Notes: generated from the sequence alone by a model not told the origin. Counted from the first letter of the stretch, positions 35,165 through 44,840 are shown. The stretch is DNA of 64,000 nt from Candidatus Helarchaeota archaeon (GCA_019058315.1 JAHPZH010000008.1:62001-126000); one strand, 5' to 3'. Made by a program: numbers and translations.

Positions 35165-36256
35165 ATGGTTGATGAGCTAGAAATTTATCGTGAATTACAA
35201 GAATATCTTGATAAACTTCCAGTCGGATTTCCTAGAACAGTATCTGGTGTTGAAATTCGAATCCTTAAATATATATTTAATCCATTGGAAGCAAGAATAG
35301 CTTTAAAGCTAACCGCTATTCCAAACACACTGGAAAATATTTTTAAAAAGGTCAAGCATCTTAAGGAAGTGACTAGTATTAAAAAATTAGAATTAATACT
35401 AAATAAAATGGTAGAAAAACGTATTATTTTTCATGTAATTAGGGATAAAATTAGCTATTATGCCATTATGATGTATGTGATTGGTTTCTTTGAGGCACAA
35501 GTAAATCAACTTACACCTGATTTCATGAAGGATGTGAAGCTATATCAAGAAGAGGCGTTTGGAGAAGAATACCACAGAGTAAAGTTTCCACAAATGCGAA
35601 CTATTCCAATTGAATCAAGTATTACACCTGAACTAACCGTTGGTGATCAAGATAATATTATAAAACTCGTGGAAATGAGCAATGGACCATTCGCCGCAAT
35701 GAACTGTATATGTAAACAAGGGATGGCTCTTTTAGGAAAAGAATGTAAACAGGTTAAGGATATTGAAACATGTTTGTTATTTGGTATTCCTGCACAAATT
35801 TGGAGTGAAGATAAAATTGCTAGACGTATCTCAAAAAAGGAAATGATAAATAAAATCAAAACTGCAGGCGAATCAGGATTAGTTCTTCAACCCATTAATT
35901 TCCAAGGAGTTCATGCGATTTGTTGTTGTTGTGGGTGTTGTTGTCTTATTCTAACTTCAGCGAAAAAATTTCAACGACCTGCAGAATTATTTGCATCGAA
36001 CTATCATGCTGTAAAAAACGAAGAATTATGCATAGACTGTCAAACTTGTTTAAAAAGATGTCAAATGGATGCGATACACATCATAGATGAAAAACCCATT
36101 ATAAATTTGGATCGTTGTATTGGTTGTGGTCTTTGTGTTTCAACTTGTCCTCAAAACGCCATCCATCTACAAAAAAAAGAGATTATAATTCACCCTCCAA
36201 AAGATGCTTCTGAGCTCTATCAACAAATATTAAAGAGAAAAAAAGATTCGAATTAA
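35165..36256 (+). CDS. Iron-sulfur protein: N-terminal HTH-like region, Cys-rich middle, 2[4Fe-4S] ferredoxin end
   Basis: 363 residues; ATG 35165 after AGAGAGGAAATG. The N-terminal 100 residues look like a winged helix (LTAIPNTLENIFKKVKHLKE). The middle has C-I-C-K-Q-G near residue 180, C-K-Q and C-L-L-F-G, followed by A-I-C-C-C-C-G-C-C-C-L, a run of seven cysteines in eight positions. The C-terminus carries two ferredoxin motifs: C-I-D-C-Q-T-C-L-K-R-C and C-I-G-C-G-L-C-V-S-T-C-P. This plan is found in anaerobic archaea and bacteria; the redox partner is unknown. No hydrogenase or reductase gene adjoins it. Confidence 0.82.
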   Translation: MVDELEIYRELQEYLDKLPVGFPRTVSGVEIRILKYIFNPLEARIALKLTAIPNTLENIFKKVKHLKEVTSIKKLELILNKMVEKRIIFHVIRDKISYYAIMMYVIGFFEAQVNQLTPDFMKDVKLYQEEAFGEEYHRVKFPQMRTIPIESSITPELTVGDQDNIIKLVEMSNGPFAAMNCICKQGMALLGKECKQVKDIETCLLFGIPAQIWSEDKIARRISKKEMINKIKTAGESGLVLQPINFQGVHAICCCCGCCCLILTSAKKFQRPAELFASNYHAVKNEELCIDCQTCLKRCQMDAIHIIDEKPIINLDRCIGCGLCVSTCPQNAIHLQKKEIIIHPPKDASELYQQILKRKKDSN

Positions 36257-36304
36257 ATTAACATCATAATTCATTGGACTATGAATTTGTAATGAATATT
36301 AGAT

Positions 36305-36691
36305 TTAATATGATAATCTTCTACCATAATCATAGAAAATTAATACCGCAAGAGCATCCATGAATACTCCACCTAAGGCAGCTAAAACAGGCATTGCTAC
36401 AAACCAAGAAGGCATAACGCCAAACACATATAATAAATGGGTGATTGCTCCACCTCCAAACATAACCATGGCTATCCATTTCAATATTTGTTGAATTTTT
36501 TCCTTCGGCACTATATAAGCTATAGATAATACTCCTAACAAAATGGCCATTGGTGCTACGAGCCAAAAAACTTCTTCTCGAATAGGTAAAAATGAAATAA
36601 TTAATGGTGCAAAGATATGGAACCCACCGAAAATAAGGATGAAACACATTTCAACAGTTTTCAAAGTATGTTGTAATTTGTTTGAATCCAT
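36305..36691 (-). CDS. Small four-helix membrane protein
   Basis: 128 residues with four hydrophobic helices: CFILIFGGFHIFAPLIISFL, FWLVAPMAILLGVLSIAYIV, WIAMVMFGGGAITHLLYVFG and VAMPVLAALGGVFMDALAVL. Loops are short. The helices contain His (G-G-F-H-I-F and G-G-A-I-T-H) and one Asp in the last (M-D-A-L), with a basic end (YDYGRRLSY). There is no known family. It is convergent with the iron-sulfur gene and divergent from the ABC operon. Start ATG 36691. Confidence 0.7.
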   Translation of the reverse strand: MDSNKLQHTLKTVEMCFILIFGGFHIFAPLIISFLPIREEVFWLVAPMAILLGVLSIAYIVPKEKIQQILKWIAMVMFGGGAITHLLYVFGVMPSWFVAMPVLAALGGVFMDALAVLIFYDYGRRLSY

Positions 36692-36803
36692 ATTTTCATG
36701 TTATGAAATTTAAAATATTTAAATTTTATATTATTCTATCAATTTTTTGGAAAATGAAAATCATTATAAAAATGGAATTAAAAGTTTTAGGAGCATTTAA
36801 TAA

Positions 36804-37565
36804 ATGGAAATAAAAATAGAATCAAATTCAGCTATTATTATCAAAGATCTCATAAAAAAGTTTGATGATGTTACTGCTGTGAATGGATTGAATCTAAATA
36901 TAGAAAAAGGTGAGCTTTTCAGCTTATTAGGACCTAATGGAGCAGGCAAGACTACAATAATAAACATTCTAAGTGGGATTATAGAACCAACTAGGGGAAC
37001 TGCTATTATTAGGGGATATGATATAAAGAGAAATTTAAAACGGATTAAAGAGTTAATCGGTGTGTGTCCACAAAAATCTGCAGTTTTTAAATTTCTAAAT
37101 GGTAGAGAAAATATTGAACTTTTCGGAAATCTGCATACAATTCCAAAAGAGGAATTAAAGAAGCGAATTGATAAATTTTTAAATATACTAGATTTATCAG
37201 AAGCAAGTAACAGAAAAACGGGGGGTTATAGTGGTGGAATGCTTCGTAAATTAAATTTAATAATAGCTTTAATTAATGATCCAGAAATTGCATTCCTTGA
37301 TGAACCAACAGTGGGAATGGATCCTCGAGCTCGTCGTGCAACTTGGGAATTCATAGGATCTCTAAAAAATCAAAATAGAACGATTATTCTAACAACTCAT
37401 TATATTGAAGAAGCGGAAGCCCTTAGCGATAGAGTAGGAGTCATAGATTATGGAGAATTGATAGAACTAGGAAGCCCCAAAGAATTAATGACTAAGTATA
37501 AAGTTAAAAATTTAGAAGAAGTTTTCATGAAAATAACTGGTAGAAGAATATTGGAGGGTATGTAA
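36804..37565 (+). CDS. ABC transporter ATP-binding protein (ABC-2 export type)
   Basis: 253 residues. Walker A G-P-N-G-A-G-K-T-T (about 43-51), Q-loop V-C-P-Q-K-S, signature Y-S-G-G-M-L-R-K (in place of L-S-G-G-Q), Walker B I-A-F-L-D-E-P-T-V-G-M-D-P, and switch His in T-T-H-Y-I-E-E-A. This is the DrrA/CcmA-like subfamily, which powers export of lipids, drugs or polymers. ATG 36804 follows GGAG. The permease gene starts one base after the stop, so the two form an operon and a complex in the cell membrane. The C-terminus (VKNLEEVFMKITGR) matches the usual family end. Confidence 0.95.
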   Translation: MEIKIESNSAIIIKDLIKKFDDVTAVNGLNLNIEKGELFSLLGPNGAGKTTIINILSGIIEPTRGTAIIRGYDIKRNLKRIKELIGVCPQKSAVFKFLNGRENIELFGNLHTIPKEELKKRIDKFLNILDLSEASNRKTGGYSGGMLRKLNLIIALINDPEIAFLDEPTVGMDPRARRATWEFIGSLKNQNRTIILTTHYIEEAEALSDRVGVIDYGELIELGSPKELMTKYKVKNLEEVFMKITGRRILEGM

Positions 37566-37566
37566 A

Positions 37567-38457
37567 ATGAATTTACAGAGAATTAGAGTTCTTATAATAA
37601 TGCAGCTTAAAAAATTGATAAGAGAACCTGCGATTTTATTTATGATTCTAATATTTCCTGCGGTCCTTACATTAACATTTGGAATAAGTTTCCCAAGTAT
37701 AATTAACACGTTATCATTTGGTTTTAGTTTTCCTGATGCAGTCCCCACGTTAACTTTAGGAATAACTTTTGCTACTTCTATTCGTGAAATTCCCACATTA
37801 ACTTTAGGAATAAGTATTCCAACTGAAGTAATCACATTAACATTTGGAACGGAAGCTGCAGCGGATTTTAATGCAATGGTTCCTGGATTATTCGTTTTTG
37901 CTAGTATTTTTATGATAATGACAGTGGCTATGTCTTTTTCTACAGACCGGCAAGAAGGACTATTAAAAAGATTAAATACAACCCCAATGACATCTGGTGA
38001 ATTCATGGGAAGTCATGTCATATCAAAAATGTTAACGGCTATTTTACAGACGATAATAATTTTTATATTAGCTCTTCTTGTAGGTTTTAGACCGGATACA
38101 GAAATTAGTGGAATATTATTGGCATTTGGTATAATGGCATTATTTTCACTTAGTTCTGTTGGATTAGGACTTATTACAGCAACAATTTCAAAAACTCCTG
38201 AAACTGCTGTTGGAATTTCATTTGTATTCATTATTCCTCAGATGTTTTTTGGAACAATTATACCATTAAGCGAATCTACTGGACTAATAGCACAAATACT
38301 CCCAAGTTTTTATGCAACTGATGCTTTAAAATCAATTTTCGGAGGTGCCTTGTTGACAAATGTAAATATTTTGCTAGATCTTACTTTTATTGCAATAGTA
38401 AGCGTTGTGATAATAATCGTTGGTATACAATTATTTGAAAAATACGGAAAAGCCTAA
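37567..38457 (+). CDS. ABC-2 type permease with a repeat-expanded external loop
   Basis: 296 residues. The first membrane helix (ILFMILIFPAVLTLTF) is followed by a long outer loop (residues 33-95). Five more helices sit in the second half (for example ILQTIIIFILALLVGFR and SVVIIIVGIQLFEKYG). The loop contains five near-copies of T-L-[TS]-[FL]-G-[IF]-[ST]-[FI]-P spaced 13-16 residues. The repeats are also visible in the DNA (37666-37850). F-N-A-M-V-P-G-L-F-V-F-A-S-I-F and the later helices are normal for ABC-2 permeases. GGAGGGTATGTAAA precedes the ATG. It pairs with the ATP-binding protein upstream; substrate unknown. Confidence 0.92.
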   Translation: MNLQRIRVLIIMQLKKLIREPAILFMILIFPAVLTLTFGISFPSIINTLSFGFSFPDAVPTLTLGITFATSIREIPTLTLGISIPTEVITLTFGTEAAADFNAMVPGLFVFASIFMIMTVAMSFSTDRQEGLLKRLNTTPMTSGEFMGSHVISKMLTAILQTIIIFILALLVGFRPDTEISGILLAFGIMALFSLSSVGLGLITATISKTPETAVGISFVFIIPQMFFGTIIPLSESTGLIAQILPSFYATDALKSIFGGALLTNVNILLDLTFIAIVSVVIIIVGIQLFEKYGKA

Positions 38458-38479
38458 TTGAGATTTTCTTTTAATCTAA

Positions 38480-40501
38480 TTATACAAGGGTATTATTTAT
38501 TTCATCGCCCAATTTATTTATTATTTTTAAAGATTCCCTTCTTAGTTCATAACTTCTTTTTACTTTTTTAACGATTTTATCCTGTATTTCTTTTTTAGGG
38601 ATTAATATTAAAATTCTCTTTAAATCTGTATCAGAAACTGCAGGAATTGCTGCGCCTGTTCGATGTTGGTACATTTGCATCAAGAACTCCTTTGATCTAA
38701 TATAATATAATAAATAAAAAGGATCTAAATTTTGCTCCTCCTTTTTTATTCTTAAAACTCTCAGACCATTAGTACAAATGCAACCATCATACTCTCTGGA
38801 TATATATGCTGATGCGTGTTTCATAGTACCCGTTGAAACACCGGCAATCGCCGTAATAACGTCCCCTTCCTTAACTTCATAGCTTGCTCTACTGGGAGCT
38901 TCATATACATTCATTTCATTATATGAAATTAATTCACTCAAAATAGGGTTTATATCGCTTATTTCTATATATTTTATCTTAGCTGCTGGATTTTTTAAAA
39001 CCTCTGCTTTTTTTGATGTAATATTCACAACTTTTTCTAATGGTACTGCCCCTGCCCTTAATAATTTATCTCTCAACTCTTTATACATAGGTTGATAGAA
39101 TTTAGGATCAAATCTTTCTAGAATTTCATTAAAATTTCTTGAAAATATATTATTTGAATTAATAATTTTTTTATTTTCTCTAAAATCGTTATAAGCTTTT
39201 GTTATTTTGGTAATATCTTCATTAATTAGTGGCATTCCTTTCTTATCTTTAAAAATTTCTCCTCTTTTATTTCTTTTATAGACTACTTTTCCAACTTTTG
39301 TTCCTTCATATCCAATATTTTCAACAATTCCAAAAAAAATTTGATAATTTTTTTGTATTTCTTCTTTAATTTGGTATGGAGATAATTTTTGTAAAAATAA
39401 GATAGAAGCACTTATACCTGTACCAAAAGGAATGAATGTTTCTTGGGGTAATTTAATAATAGCTAATATTTTTGCTTTATTTTTAATGAAATTTCTGATA
39501 TATTCTTGACTCGGATTCTCAAGGATCCCATCCGGCAGAACAATTGCCATTCGCCCTCCATTTTTTAAAAATTTTAGACATTTCTCGATAAAAAGTACTT
39601 CAGGTGCTTTTCCACTAATAATTTCACCTTTTTTCCATTTTCCTTCTTTTTGACGCCATTTATAAGCTAATTCAAAACCTTCTAGTATTTTTTTGTCTGT
39701 AATTTTACCCCTAGAACCAAATGGGGGATTTGTCATTAAAACATCAAAGGACTCCAACTTACTTTGGGATAATAAACTATTAGCAGTAAAAATGTGGTTA
39801 TGATTTGCATCATTTAATATCATTTGCATCTTAGCAACTTTAATTAAATCTGGATTAATATCCATACCCCATATCTGAAATCCTGCTGGTTGCTGGATAT
39901 CTTTATTTATTAATTTCATAGATTCAATCAAAAACCCCCCCGAGCCACAAGCAGGATCAATTATTTTCTCATTTTCTTTTGGATCAATAATTTTCAATAT
40001 CAAATTTATAACAGGATAAGGTGTAAAAAATTCTCCTCTTGCACCACGTAGATTGGCGTAGATAAAGGTTTGAAATGCAGTTCCTTTAACATCTACTGGA
40101 GTTTTAATTAAACTATAGTTTTGGAGTTGATCAACCACAAATCCGAGAGTTAATGGTTTTAAATTGATAATTTCATTTGGATCTTGAAAAATATCTGAAA
40201 ATTGAGATTTAATTTTTTCAAATAATTCAGATATTCTTGCAATAAATTGAGATTTCTTTCTTACTCTTAATTCTTCAAATTCTTTATCCTTAATATAGAA
40301 GTTAGTATAGTTTTGATTGCTTTTTTCATCAGCCATTTTAATAAAAATTAATTTTAAGATTTCATTAAATATCTTTTCTTTTAAAAGCCCTTCATTAGCA
40401 TAAATATAATTATGACATTTTTCAAAAACAGATTTTAACTCATTTACTGTTGCGGGCTTTAGATCTCTCTTCAAATAACTATTATTTTTAATTTCTGTCA
40501 T
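38480..40501 (-). CDS. Type I-like N6-adenine DNA methylase fused to a specificity domain
   Basis: 673 residues. The N-terminal HsdM helical domain (NEILKLIFIKMADEK) is followed by the methylase core: D-P-A-C-G-S-G-G-F-L (AdoMet motif I) and N-P-P-F-G (catalytic motif IV). The C-terminal 200 residues carry one HsdS-type target recognition domain (VPLEKVVNITSKKAE, KIKYIEISDI, Y-E-V-K-E-G-D-V-I-T-A-I-A) and the linking coiled coil (IVKKVKRSYELRRESLKIIN). One TRD suggests the protein dimerises to read a two-part site. No HsdR or other nuclease gene is in the window, so it looks solitary. ATG after GGGGAAA. It is 28 bp downstream of the sugar kinase gene on the same strand. Confidence 0.9.
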   Translation of the reverse strand: MTEIKNNSYLKRDLKPATVNELKSVFEKCHNYIYANEGLLKEKIFNEILKLIFIKMADEKSNQNYTNFYIKDKEFEELRVRKKSQFIARISELFEKIKSQFSDIFQDPNEIINLKPLTLGFVVDQLQNYSLIKTPVDVKGTAFQTFIYANLRGARGEFFTPYPVINLILKIIDPKENEKIIDPACGSGGFLIESMKLINKDIQQPAGFQIWGMDINPDLIKVAKMQMILNDANHNHIFTANSLLSQSKLESFDVLMTNPPFGSRGKITDKKILEGFELAYKWRQKEGKWKKGEIISGKAPEVLFIEKCLKFLKNGGRMAIVLPDGILENPSQEYIRNFIKNKAKILAIIKLPQETFIPFGTGISASILFLQKLSPYQIKEEIQKNYQIFFGIVENIGYEGTKVGKVVYKRNKRGEIFKDKKGMPLINEDITKITKAYNDFRENKKIINSNNIFSRNFNEILERFDPKFYQPMYKELRDKLLRAGAVPLEKVVNITSKKAEVLKNPAAKIKYIEISDINPILSELISYNEMNVYEAPSRASYEVKEGDVITAIAGVSTGTMKHASAYISREYDGCICTNGLRVLRIKKEEQNLDPFYLLYYIRSKEFLMQMYQHRTGAAIPAVSDTDLKRILILIPKKEIQDKIVKKVKRSYELRRESLKIINKLGDEINNTLV

Positions 40502-40529
40502 TTTCCCCTCTTTAATATGATTTTATTAA

Positions 40530-41600
40530 TTAATATTTTTTAACTCCTTCATCAATATCTACAATATAAGCTTTGCTATTACAACGATGATTAATTACAT
40601 TTGCAATTTTCTTTTGATTATCGGGACAAAATATTACTACACACCCACCATTGCCGCTACCAACAATTTTCCCAGCCAAAGCTCCAGCATTTTTTGTTTC
40701 ATGGATTATTTTTTCAATTTTCGGAGTTGAATTTTCAAGTCCATCACGCATAGCTTTATGATGAATATCAATTAATTCAGCAATTCTTGCAATATCTGGA
40801 TTATTTTTAGAAAGTTCTTCTCTAGCCATTGTTACAACATCACGAACTTGAAGTAAAGCCCATAATCTTTTTGATGGATTTCCGGGTAAATGATTTAGAA
40901 ATTTCTCAACTTTTGATATAGGCGTTTTTTTTAAATCAAAATCAGGAATATGATCTTTCATAAGTCTTATTCCCTCATCAAATTCTGCTCTTCTTAAATT
41001 GTGTGTCTGTAATGTTTTTTTCTTTTCACATGTGTCTCCAATTACAAAGCAATTTTTAATGGATTCTAAATCAATTTTTTCTATATTAGGAGGGGTCACA
41101 CATTCCATAAACATACCATAACCTAGAGCGGATGCAAAATGATCCATATTTCCTCCTTTTTCATTAAATTCCACTACTTCAGCTTGATATGCGAGATCTG
41201 CAATTTTCTCTGGGTTAAATTTTAGATTAAATAATTCACTCAGAAATTTTATCCATGCAACTACCAATACAGAAGAGCTACTTAATCCTGCACCAATAGG
41301 AAGCTTACTCCAGATTTTACAACTTAGACCTTTTGATATTTCAAAGCCTTTTCTCTTAAGAATATTAAAACCTGATCTCAAATAATCTCGTTTCTTTCTA
41401 TAATTTGGAAATTCATGACATAAAAAATCATCCTTTTGCTTAATATCTAGTAAATCTATTGAAATTTTATCTATATTTGAATAATTTCCTTCAATATAAG
41501 TCCGAAGATTAATAGCTGCAGTAATCACAGACAGACCCATATAGTCTTGATCCTCTCCAAATAAACAAATTCTCCCTGGTGCAGAAACTTTGATTGTCAT
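40530..41600 (-). CDS. GHMP-family sugar kinase (galactokinase-like)
   Basis: 356 residues. The N-terminus P-G-R-I-C-L-F-G-E-D-Q-D-Y-M-G matches the galactokinase signature G-R-x-x-x-x-G-E-H-x-D-Y. The ATP motif is P-I-G-A-G-L-S-S-S-S, and motif 3 is K-I-V-G-S-G-N-G-G-C-V-V. E-x-x-x-N-E-K-G-G-N-M-D-H-F-A includes the Asp expected as base. It phosphorylates C1 of a sugar such as galactose, fucose, GalNAc or a uronic acid; the change of H to D in G-E-H-x-D hints at a substrate other than plain galactose. The ROK-NagB-PIG-L gene lies just upstream (105 bp) on the same strand, so a sugar-catabolic operon is likely. Confidence 0.85.
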   Translation of the reverse strand: MTIKVSAPGRICLFGEDQDYMGLSVITAAINLRTYIEGNYSNIDKISIDLLDIKQKDDFLCHEFPNYRKKRDYLRSGFNILKRKGFEISKGLSCKIWSKLPIGAGLSSSSVLVVAWIKFLSELFNLKFNPEKIADLAYQAEVVEFNEKGGNMDHFASALGYGMFMECVTPPNIEKIDLESIKNCFVIGDTCEKKKTLQTHNLRRAEFDEGIRLMKDHIPDFDLKKTPISKVEKFLNHLPGNPSKRLWALLQVRDVVTMAREELSKNNPDIARIAELIDIHHKAMRDGLENSTPKIEKIIHETKNAGALAGKIVGSGNGGCVVIFCPDNQKKIANVINHRCNSKAYIVDIDEGVKKY

Positions 41601-41705
41601 TTCTGATTTTCCTTTATCGATGAGAAATTCATATCTATATTTTTAACTTTTCAATAATTATCATTAATGAATTCAAATTTTTATTTCTTATTATCAAACT
41701 ACTTA

Positions 41706-44700
41706 TTATTGAATTAATTTACAAATTTCTGCATATTCATAATTTTTAGGCATTAACCCAAGGATTTTAAGTATTTTTCCTATAAATTGATTCCTATCTT
41801 TGGCCCTTTGCCAAAAAGGGCGTGGATCCAATCCAGGAAATAGTGGAACTAATTGACTCTTATGTGCTTGAATTGAATCAATTTTTATTCTCATTCCTTT
41901 TTCATCAAAGGGAATAATTTTATTCGCTTCATGAATAGCGTATTCTTCCCATGCAGATTTATAATACCAAAGGTCAGCTTTGGTCGCTTTGGATTTTTTA
42001 AGTGCTATTTTAAAAATTTCAGTAGCCTTCCCATGAGTTCCATGGGGATCAGCGACCTCACCGGGAACAAGAACTATATCTGGTATTTCATTATCAAGGA
42101 TCTTGATTAATGGATTTATATCTGCCTCGGTAATAGTTGATTTTATTATGGTTCCAGTTTCATAAAAAGGTGAGTTTAGAAAAATTAAATTTTCAGAGGA
42201 GATTCCTAGAATTTCTTCTGCAGCGATAGCTTCGGCCTTTCTAACTAAAGTTTTAAGCTGTAATAATTCTTTATAATCAATAGTTTTTTGTAAAATCTTA
42301 TTTTTTATAATATTCGGTAATTTTTTTTGCTCAATATATTCAATAACGTCAGAATTTCGAACTGCAATATTTCCACTGACTACATAAATTATCTTTACGA
42401 TATTTCCATTTTCATTCAAAGCTCTAATGGTATTTCCAATACAAATTGCATCATCATCGGGATGAGGGGAAATAACTAGAATTTTCTTATTGCTAGGCAA
42501 TTTTTCTTTATAGAGTATTTTTTGTTCAGTTCTCTCTATAACTTCTTTTATTAAATCAGATTTATCACCATAAAATTTGATTAGGTTCGAAAGAAAATTA
42601 TTTTTAAAATCTTCAATATCTAGTTGTGATAAGGGTTTATTTAATTTGACAGATAGCCAAATGAGAGCATTATCGATGTGATTTTCGCCTAATTTAGCCT
42701 TTTGACGTTCCATAGACCAGTTTACATTAAAAAATAGCCAAGGAGACATATTACGGCTCAAACGAGAAGCAGCTCCATGTTCTAGAATAAAAACTGTATT
42801 TGGATGAGTTTGGAGTATAGAAGCAGGAACATAAGGATTTACCCTTCCTTCAACTGCTTCTTTAATAATAGGAGCTTTATGTTCTCCTGAGGCAATTAAT
42901 ATAATCTTTTTAGCGTCTAAAATTGTTCCAATTCCCATAGTAAGTGCGTAATGAGGTACTTCTTCAATATATTTGAAAAATTTTGCATTATCAATTCGAG
43001 ATTTTTCTGTTAATTTAATTTTTCGAGATCTGGAATTAAAATCTGAGCCTGCTTCATTAAATCCAATATGCCCACCTATTAAATTCCTATCAGCATCAAA
43101 AAATCCCCCACCAATTCCTAATATTTGAATATCAATACCCCCAGCTTTTTGGATAAGCCTTTCAAATCTGTCACAAAAATTTTCTATATCCTCTTCCTTA
43201 AGCTCTCCATCTGGTATGTGTATATTTTCAGGTTTTATATTTATGTGATCAAAGAGCCAATATTTCATAAATTTATGGTAGCTTTGAGGATGTGTGTTTT
43301 TCATAGGATAGTATTCATCCAAATTGAACGTAATTACTTGAGAAAAATCCAAATTTTCGTCTTTATGCATTCGAACTAGTTCTTTATACATACTAATCGG
43401 AGTACTACCAGTAGCTAGCCCTAAGACAGTATTTGGTTTTTTTCTAATCTGTTCTGCAACAATACTGGCTGCAACTTTTCCCATGACTTCGTCATTATCT
43501 TTAATAATAACCGCAACTTTTTCAGATACTTCTTCAATCCCTTCCATTCCAAGAATTGCGGCTCCTACTGCACCAGTATATCCCCTAATATCTTCACGAA
43601 TACCCCGAAAACAAGATTCATAAACTTCCACTGGAGAATGAATTGGAATATTTTTAGTTTTTAAATTCTTGCGTATTTCATCATAAAAAAAACTCCCGAC
43701 TTTTGCAACTTTACCCCCTATCATAATTTGAGAAATTCCAGCTAAATCACTGATTATTTTAATACCTTTAGCTAAACTTTCGGCAGCTCTATTAAAAATA
43801 TCTATTGCGAATTTATCCCCTTGATTGGCGGCATTAGCAACGATTCTAGTAGTTATTTTTGCAACATCATTATTTACAAGGTCAGTAATAATTGTTTTAT
43901 GTTTTAATATTTCTTCACGGGTTATTTCTGCGATTGCTGTCCCAGATGCATAAGCTTGTATACATCCTTTATTACCACAACCACAAAGTCTCGCATTTTC
44001 AGAATCATCAATTATAATATGCCCTAATTCTCCAGCAAAATAATTTTCTCCATGTAATATCTTATCATCAATTATAATACCTCCTCCCACACCAGTTCCT
44101 AGGGCAAGGGCAACAGAATTGCCTTCAATTTTTGATATTTCTTTTTCTCCTAAAGCCATTACATTTGCATCATTCTCAACGAAGGTGGGAATTCCAATTG
44201 CATTTTCTATTTCAGCTCGTAAATTTACATCTTTCCAATCTTCCATAATAATCATTTTTCTTACAAAAATAGGTCCAATTCCGCCAGGAATACCAACTCC
44301 AATGCTAATGACATTTCTTTCTTTTACTAGTTCTAGTAATTTTTTTATCAAGCTGATTACTTGTTGAATAACAACACGATAACCTTCTTGTTTCTTCGTA
44401 TCTGCTTCTAATCGCTCAATAATATTTCCATTTCCATCAATACAAACAGCTTTTATTGAATGACCACCAATATCTATCCCAATTCCTACTTGATCTCCAA
44501 ACGTCCCTAGATGCTTAATTTTAGATCTCAAAAAATTTTGCTCTTCTCCAGAAAATGGTAATTTTGGTAGTATTTGGATCCCACCACCTAATTTTTCAAA
44601 GGTAAATTTCATCTGTAGGATTAAATTTAGAGAATGAATTAGATAGGATTGTAATTCTTTATCTTCACAAACGAGTTCGATAACCTTTGGACCAAATGTA

Positions 44701-44840
44701 ACTACTATATTAAAAATCTTAATAGCAAATTTCATTAGATTTTTATCTATTTCTTTCTTTGAATCTTCATTAAACTCTGTAAATGCAAATTTACCGATCC
44801 CAAAAGTTTTACCACTAATTAATCGAATTTTTATGTCCAA
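41706..44840 (-). CDS. Fused ROK sugar kinase - glucosamine-6-phosphate deaminase - PIG-L deacetylase
   Basis: 1044 residues from a TTG at 44838-44840, with GGAGAT 6-7 nt upstream. Residues 1-112 are a domain of unknown type. Residues 117-432 are a ROK kinase: G-I-D-I-G-G-H-S-I-K, E-N-D-A-N-V-M-A-L-G, L-G-T-G-V-G-G-G and the zinc motif C-G-C-G-N-K-G-C. Residues 440-710 are NagB: G-L-A-T-G-S-T-P, N-L-D-E-Y-Y-P, G-G-H-I-G-F-N-E. Residues 715-780 form a helical linker. Residues 785-1040 are PIG-L/LmbE: S-P-H-P-D-D-D and D-P-H-G-T-H. NagB-PIG-L fusions are known; with the ROK part one chain could carry GlcNAc phosphorylation, deacetylation and deamination to fructose-6-phosphate. That reading is inferred. 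Confidence 0.92.
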   Translation of the reverse strand: MDIKIRLISGKTFGIGKFAFTEFNEDSKKEIDKNLMKFAIKIFNIVVTFGPKVIELVCEDKELQSYLIHSLNLILQMKFTFEKLGGGIQILPKLPFSGEEQNFLRSKIKHLGTFGDQVGIGIDIGGHSIKAVCIDGNGNIIERLEADTKKQEGYRVVIQQVISLIKKLLELVKERNVISIGVGIPGGIGPIFVRKMIIMEDWKDVNLRAEIENAIGIPTFVENDANVMALGEKEISKIEGNSVALALGTGVGGGIIIDDKILHGENYFAGELGHIIIDDSENARLCGCGNKGCIQAYASGTAIAEITREEILKHKTIITDLVNNDVAKITTRIVANAANQGDKFAIDIFNRAAESLAKGIKIISDLAGISQIMIGGKVAKVGSFFYDEIRKNLKTKNIPIHSPVEVYESCFRGIREDIRGYTGAVGAAILGMEGIEEVSEKVAVIIKDNDEVMGKVAASIVAEQIRKKPNTVLGLATGSTPISMYKELVRMHKDENLDFSQVITFNLDEYYPMKNTHPQSYHKFMKYWLFDHINIKPENIHIPDGELKEEDIENFCDRFERLIQKAGGIDIQILGIGGGFFDADRNLIGGHIGFNEAGSDFNSRSRKIKLTEKSRIDNAKFFKYIEEVPHYALTMGIGTILDAKKIILIASGEHKAPIIKEAVEGRVNPYVPASILQTHPNTVFILEHGAASRLSRNMSPWLFFNVNWSMERQKAKLGENHIDNALIWLSVKLNKPLSQLDIEDFKNNFLSNLIKFYGDKSDLIKEVIERTEQKILYKEKLPSNKKILVISPHPDDDAICIGNTIRALNENGNIVKIIYVVSGNIAVRNSDVIEYIEQKKLPNIIKNKILQKTIDYKELLQLKTLVRKAEAIAAEEILGISSENLIFLNSPFYETGTIIKSTITEADINPLIKILDNEIPDIVLVPGEVADPHGTHGKATEIFKIALKKSKATKADLWYYKSAWEEYAIHEANKIIPFDEKGMRIKIDSIQAHKSQLVPLFPGLDPRPFWQRAKDRNQFIGKILKILGLMPKNYEYAEICKLIQ

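Noticed and set aside
41706..44840. Missing Asp in the NagB active site (G-G-H-I-G-F-N-E)
   Set aside because: As far as I recall, several active NagB relatives also lack Asp at this place, so it is not proof of lost activity.
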